Position numbers and translations under genes: made by a program
Assembly: GCA_946481695.1 (NCBI GenBank)
Contig: CAMLON010000042.1
Coordinates: forward strand, 1-9,504
DNA from: an uncultured Bartonella sp.
GTDB taxonomy: Bacteria > Pseudomonadota > Alphaproteobacteria > Rhizobiales > Rhizobiaceae
Length of the DNA stretch: 9,504 bases
Reading direction: 5' to 3'
In this document: positions 7,169-9,504 of the stretch, one piece after another
Layout of the letters: each line of letters starts with the position of its first letter
How positions within the stretch are numbered: position 1 is the stretch's first letter
Notes under the pieces: generated by a model
What the model saw: the letters and a program-made list of their open reading frames with translations, nothing else
Told to the model about the DNA's origin: nothing
Databases searched by the model: none

Positions 7169-8107
7169 TTGTTTCGGTCTCTTTATTATACAATGGCTGC
7201 ATGCGTGCTGATTTTCGTCTTCGTCATCAAAGCACAAGCGTCTTCGGTCCCTCAGGTGGTGGTTTCCATCAAACCGCTTCATTCATTGGTCGCCGCAGTT
7301 ATGGGAAAATTGGGTACACCGGCGTTGATTGTTAAACAGGCCGGCTCGGAACATGGCTATGCGTTAAAGCCATCAGATGCGAAAATGTTGTCCGAAGCTG
7401 ACATTATTTTTATAGCAAATCCCGATATGGAGCTTTTTCTTGCCAAACCGATAGAAAATCTCGGTGTCAAAGACCGGATGATTGCGCTTTCTGCTGCACC
7501 CGGTGTCGAGCTTCTCCCGATCAGAGAAGGTGGTTTGTTCGAAGGCGAAGATGAAAACCATAGCCATAGTGGTAAAGATGGACACGCAATGGATTTCCAT
7601 TTCTGGCTTGACCCCGAGAATGCCCGGAAAGTTGTCATTTATGTAGCCGATATTCTTGCTAAAAAAGACCCCGATCATGCGGATATCTATCATAATAATG
7701 CAAAAGCTTATGATAAAGTGCTTGCCGACACCGAGCAGAATATAAAAGAAACTATTGCACCATTCCGTGACAAAAATTTTATCGTTTTTCATGATGCTTA
7801 CCATTATTTCGAACATCGTTTCGGTCTTCATGCAGTCGGTTCGGTGGCACTTGACCCTGAACGTCAGCCAGGTGCTCAACGACTGAGTGCAATCAAAAAC
7901 ACCATCGGCAAGGAAAATGTCGTTTGTGTTTTTGCCGAGCCGCAATATCCGAATAAACTTGTTGATGTCGTTATTGAAAATACGTCTGCCAAAGTCGGCA
8001 TGCTTGACCCGTTGGGACAATCATTACCGGAAGGTTCAGGCCTCTATCCGGAATTGATCGCCAACCTCGCCGATAATTTGGTCAATTGTCTTTCCCGCGA
8101 TAAGTAA
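7169..8107 (+). CDS. znuA: Zinc-binding periplasmic protein ZnuA
   Basis: A 312-residue solute-binding protein that captures zinc in the periplasm for ZnuBC. A signal peptide (1-24, cleavage probably after AQA) is followed by the cluster A-I fold. Expected zinc ligands are present: His62 in GSEHGY, His144 in DFHFWLDP and His208 in FHDAYHYFE. Cys253 and Cys307 match the disulfide pair of E. coli ZnuA. The metal-rich loop usual in ZnuA is short and acidic (about 121-141, with ENHSHSG). The start is a TTG at 7169 with AAAGGG five bases upstream; the next in-frame ATG (7193) would remove the only N-terminal basic residue and shorten the signal peptide, so TTG is preferred. It is divergent from znuCB-zur. 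Confidence 0.94.
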   Translation: MFRSLYYTMAACVLIFVFVIKAQASSVPQVVVSIKPLHSLVAAVMGKLGTPALIVKQAGSEHGYALKPSDAKMLSEADIIFIANPDMELFLAKPIENLGVKDRMIALSAAPGVELLPIREGGLFEGEDENHSHSGKDGHAMDFHFWLDPENARKVVIYVADILAKKDPDHADIYHNNAKAYDKVLADTEQNIKETIAPFRDKNFIVFHDAYHYFEHRFGLHAVGSVALDPERQPGAQRLSAIKNTIGKENVVCVFAEPQYPNKLVDVVIENTSAKVGMLDPLGQSLPEGSGLYPELIANLADNLVNCLSRDK

Positions 8108-8286
8108 GATTCCGTCGGCAAATAGTTTGCAAGCATCTTTCTTTGCCATCGAACCGGTTATTGCGATGCCGTAAAACTGTTTGTTTTCGACGCCGGTTAG
8201 CCTTCAAAATACTTCAACGCCTGTTTGTCGCCGATATAACAGGCTAAATTTGATCCATTCAGATGCTTAACAACATCCTGCAAGTC
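8108..8286 (-). pseudogene. Possible remnant of a decayed gene, identity unknown
   Basis: On the minus strand an open stretch from 8286 to a TAA at 8199-8197 reads like a protein segment (DLQDVVKHLNG, then LACYIGDKQALKYFEG). From 8200 downward a frame shifted by one base continues in similar style (LTGVENKQFYGIAITG, then KKDACKLFADG) and stays open into the antisense of the znuA 3' end, to 8036. Restoring a single missing base near 8200 would join them. An in-frame TAA (8289-8287) interrupts the upstream side, beyond which a 60-codon frame (to 8469) continues. No family was recognised. Antisense frames within znuA are weak evidence, so only 8108-8286 is claimed. Chance open frames remain a real alternative. 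Confidence 0.35.
8219..8244. repeat. 7-bp inverted repeat downstream of znuA
   Basis: GCCTGTT (8219-8225) and AACAGGC (8238-8244) form a perfect 7-bp stem with a 12-base loop. No long T-tract follows on either strand, so it is a poor terminator candidate for znuA; no better one was found there. Confidence 0.4.
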
Positions 8287-8573
8287 TTATGACTTGTGTT
8301 TTCTCCCATTTTTAAAAAGCGGAAGTTGCTGATCAATGCAAGAGAGTTTGCCCAGCCGAATTGCGTGCACAGAAGAAGAGCAGACGAGATTGCCGGAGTC
8401 TGTCGTCAATTTGGGTGGTATTCCCGACATGTTTTGACCGATGCATTTTCCATTAGAAGAGCCAGTCAAATAATTTCACACCTCTTCTATATCTGTTTCA
8501 TTTTTATGAAGTGATGCGTACTCCGTCATTGCATATGTCGTCTGAGTTTCCAAATTTAAAACCGTAAAATCCG

Positions 8574-8601
8574 TTGACTCTCGGAAAAATCAGTATATTG
8601 C
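8574..8601 (+). promoter_or_regulatory. Possible promoter, unusual spacing
   Basis: TTGACT (8574-8579) is followed by TATATT (8594-8599) after only 14 bases; using TATTGC (8596-8601) gives a 16-base spacer. The elements are good individually but the geometry is doubtful. If active, it would transcribe the structured region that follows. Confidence 0.35.
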
Positions 8602-8656
8602 CCGAATAACGGTTTGCCGCGATGGAACGACCGGTTTTTGTTCTGTCATTTCAAAC

Positions 8657-8676
8657 AAAAATGAAAATTTTCATTT
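8657..8676. repeat. 20-bp perfect palindrome
   Basis: AAAATGAAAATTTTCATTTT reads the same on both strands and is followed by more T residues. It may be a dimeric protein site, or with a 4-base loop a weak low-GC terminator for a short RNA from the promoter candidate at 8574. Confidence 0.75.
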
Positions 8677-8701
8677 TTTCGGGAACTTCAATGGAATAAT
8701 T

Positions 8702-8713
8702 GCATTTAAATGC
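8702..8713. repeat. 12-bp perfect palindrome
   Basis: GCATTTAAATGC is a perfect palindrome 25 bases after the 20-bp one. Function is not known; in AT-rich DNA such a site can occur by chance. Confidence 0.6.
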
Positions 8714-8723
8714 TGAAAAACGT

Positions 8724-8822
8724 TGCCACGCCTATCGGATAGCAAGTTTTCATTTTCGTGTAGTTGGTGGCACTTCGGGTTTAAAAACTTATTGGTCGGT
8801 CTATGTCTTTCAAAATCGACCA
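8724..8822. repeat. Cluster of inverted repeats, possibly a structured RNA
   Basis: TGCCAC (8724-8729) pairs with GTGGCA (8767-8772), with a small CTAT-CGG-ATAG hairpin inside (8732-8742). Next to it TGGTCG (8793-8798) pairs with CGACCA (8817-8822). A T-run follows at 8833-8837. Together these could form a three-stem RNA; no known family was recognised. Confidence 0.3.
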
Positions 8823-8898
8823 GCCGAGCAAAGTTTTTCTAAGAACGCAAATTTCTCTCCCCTGGGGTGATCAGCCGAATTCATGATTACGAAACGAG

Positions 8899-8955
8899 AG
8901 TTGCGAACTTTATAACACTGTCAGTATGGGGCGGGAGTGCCCCCGTTCCGCAACT
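8899..8955. repeat. Nested hairpin
   Basis: An outer perfect 7-bp stem, AGTTGCG (8899-8905) with CGCAACT (8949-8955), encloses an inner GC stem, GGGGC (8928-8932) with GCCCC (8939-8943), and GAAC/GTTC bases next to the outer stem add further pairing. This is the strongest RNA-like fold in the gene-free region. It lacks a T-tract, so it is not a simple terminator. Confidence 0.5.
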
Positions 8956-9185
8956 GGTCTCGCAGGATCAGTGGAATAAACCGTAAATGCAAACGAAGAT
9001 GAGAAAGTTCGAAAACACGAAGTCCTCGAATTAATGCATGTGAGTGAAGACGTATACAGAAAAAACATTGGTCGATCCGAAACATTGCGGGAATCAAATA
9101 AGACAGACTCGAAGAGACGACCATAAATCACAGGCTATCCAATTGTCTGATAGCGCGAACGTTCCAGACATGCCGCAAAATCAGG

Positions 9186-9235
9186 GTGATTCTTGTCTGC
9201 GAGACGTGATTCTTGAAAAAAGGGCGTTGATTCTG
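9186..9235. repeat. Phased GATTCT repeats
   Basis: GTGATTCTTG occurs at 9186-9195 and again at 9206-9215, and a related GTTGATTCTG at 9226-9235. The GATTCT cores begin at 9188, 9208 and 9229, about 20-21 bases apart, i.e. two helical turns, so they would face the same side of the DNA. They lie about 220-270 bases upstream of the terminal promoter. Confidence 0.55.
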
Positions 9236-9248
9236 TCAAAAAGGCTTC

Positions 9249-9273
9249 AAAATGCTCTAAGACGCATTTTTTT
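9249..9273 (+). terminator. Terminator-like hairpin (weak)
   Basis: AAAATGC (9249-9255) and GCATTTT (9264-9270) form a 7-bp low-GC stem with an 8-base loop, ending in seven T residues (9267-9273). It may stop upstream transcription before the terminal promoter. Confidence 0.4.
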
Positions 9274-9313
9274 CGAGCGTTTTTCGGTTCTGAAAGTGGG
9301 GATAAACATTTCT

Positions 9314-9336
9314 GGCGGAAAATTTTCGCCTTTTTT
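9314..9336 (+). terminator. Intrinsic terminator
   Basis: GGCGGAA (9314-9320) pairs with TTTCGCC (9324-9330), with one G-T pair and a 3-base loop, followed by six T residues (9331-9336). It has standard form on the plus strand though no gene precedes it, so it suggests either a non-coding transcript or insulation of the next promoter. Confidence 0.6.
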
Positions 9337-9411
9337 GAAACTCTGGATGCGATTTTTTGCGCCATTTTTGAGGTGTAATCGTTAGCCGGCACACGGTAAG
9401 ATTGAATCGAC

Positions 9412-9452
9412 ATAAAAAAACGAAAAAAGTGCATTTTTTTTCGATATCGCTG
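9412..9452 (+). promoter_or_regulatory. A/T-tract (UP-element-like) upstream of terminal promoter
   Basis: Runs of seven and six A and eight T residues between 9414 and 9441 lie directly upstream of the -35 element. CGAAAAAA (9421-9428) and TTTTTTCG (9436-9443) are also complementary. Such tracts commonly bind the RNA polymerase alpha subunit at rRNA promoters. Confidence 0.5.
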
Positions 9453-9482
9453 TTGACTCCAGGGGAAAGTGAGGTCTATATG
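9453..9482 (+). promoter_or_regulatory. Strong promoter, probably of an rRNA operon
   Basis: TTGACT (9453-9458) and CTATAT (9476-9481) are separated by 17 bases, near the CTTGAC-N17-CTATAT pattern of rhizobial sigma-70 promoters. A GC-rich stretch (GAGCGCC) follows the -10, as in rRNA promoters under stringent control. The gene it drives starts after the window, so the rRNA assignment is inference; no boxA or 16S sequence is visible. Confidence 0.65.
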
Positions 9483-9504
9483 AGCGCCACAACGAGGGCG
9501 GTAC

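Larger units (their letters stand above)
8287..9452. other. Long region without a convincing gene
   Basis: About 1.17 kb with only short open frames lacking ribosome binding sites, recognisable domains or coherent composition. Instead it carries several palindromes and hairpins, listed separately, and lies upstream of a strong rRNA-type promoter. No tRNA was found by looking for T-loop sequences. Confidence 0.6.

Noticed and set aside
8296..8514. 72-codon plus-strand frame
   Set aside because: No ribosome binding site or domain, and it overlaps the upstream part of the possible opposite-strand remnant; no support for either as an intact gene.
9044..9385. 113-codon plus-strand frame starting at GTG
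   Set aside because: It lacks a ribosome binding site, reads through two terminator-like hairpins and the phased repeats, and its composition is unlike the real genes nearby.
9135..9434. 99-codon minus-strand frame
   Set aside because: It starts inside the A/T tract just upstream of the terminal promoter with no ribosome binding site; no family recognised.

Overview
The window looks like chromosomal DNA from an alphaproteobacterium of the Rhizobiales/Hyphomicrobiales. Its moderate, AT-leaning composition fits a Bartonella-like lineage better than the GC-rich Brucella or Rhizobium type, but the genus is a guess. The order-level call rests on protein style (type III PLP-fold ornithine/lysine decarboxylase, a short Zur inside a znuCB-zur operon divergent from znuA) and on a final promoter close to the CTTGAC-N17-CTATAT pattern described for rhizobia.

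Layout. Bases 1-512 (+) are the 3' end of an ornithine/lysine decarboxylase gene, closed by a clear intrinsic terminator. A gene-free stretch (573-950) follows. Bases 951-2114 (-) encode an iron-alcohol-dehydrogenase-family protein in which all four usual metal-ligand positions are substituted. Next on the minus strand is an EmrAB-type tripartite drug-efflux pair (emrA 3762-4868, emrB 2189-3754) with its own promoter and a strong terminator. Then comes a complete high-affinity zinc-uptake locus: znuC-znuB-zur on the minus strand with overlapping reading frames, and divergent znuA on the plus strand. znuA has a good sigma-70 promoter with a Zur-box-like palindrome at its expected start of transcription.

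Bases 8108-9504 hold no convincing intact gene. Just past znuA, on the opposite strand, are two short coding-like stretches that join if one base is restored; they may be the remains of a lost gene. The rest carries inverted repeats, perfect palindromes, a nested hairpin, helically phased short repeats and terminator-like hairpins. It ends in a strong promoter preceded by A/T tracts and followed by a GC-rich start region, the type that drives ribosomal RNA operons; the transcribed gene lies beyond the window.

How the genes work together: ZnuA (periplasm), ZnuB (membrane) and ZnuC (ATPase) import zinc, and Zur senses it and probably represses the locus through the site at 7138-7156. EmrA and EmrB would pump toxic compounds through an outer-membrane partner not encoded here. 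The decarboxylase makes polyamines. No entirely new system is evident. The most unusual items are the metal-ligand-free dehydrogenase homologue, the possible gene remnant, and the structured non-coding region before the terminal promoter.
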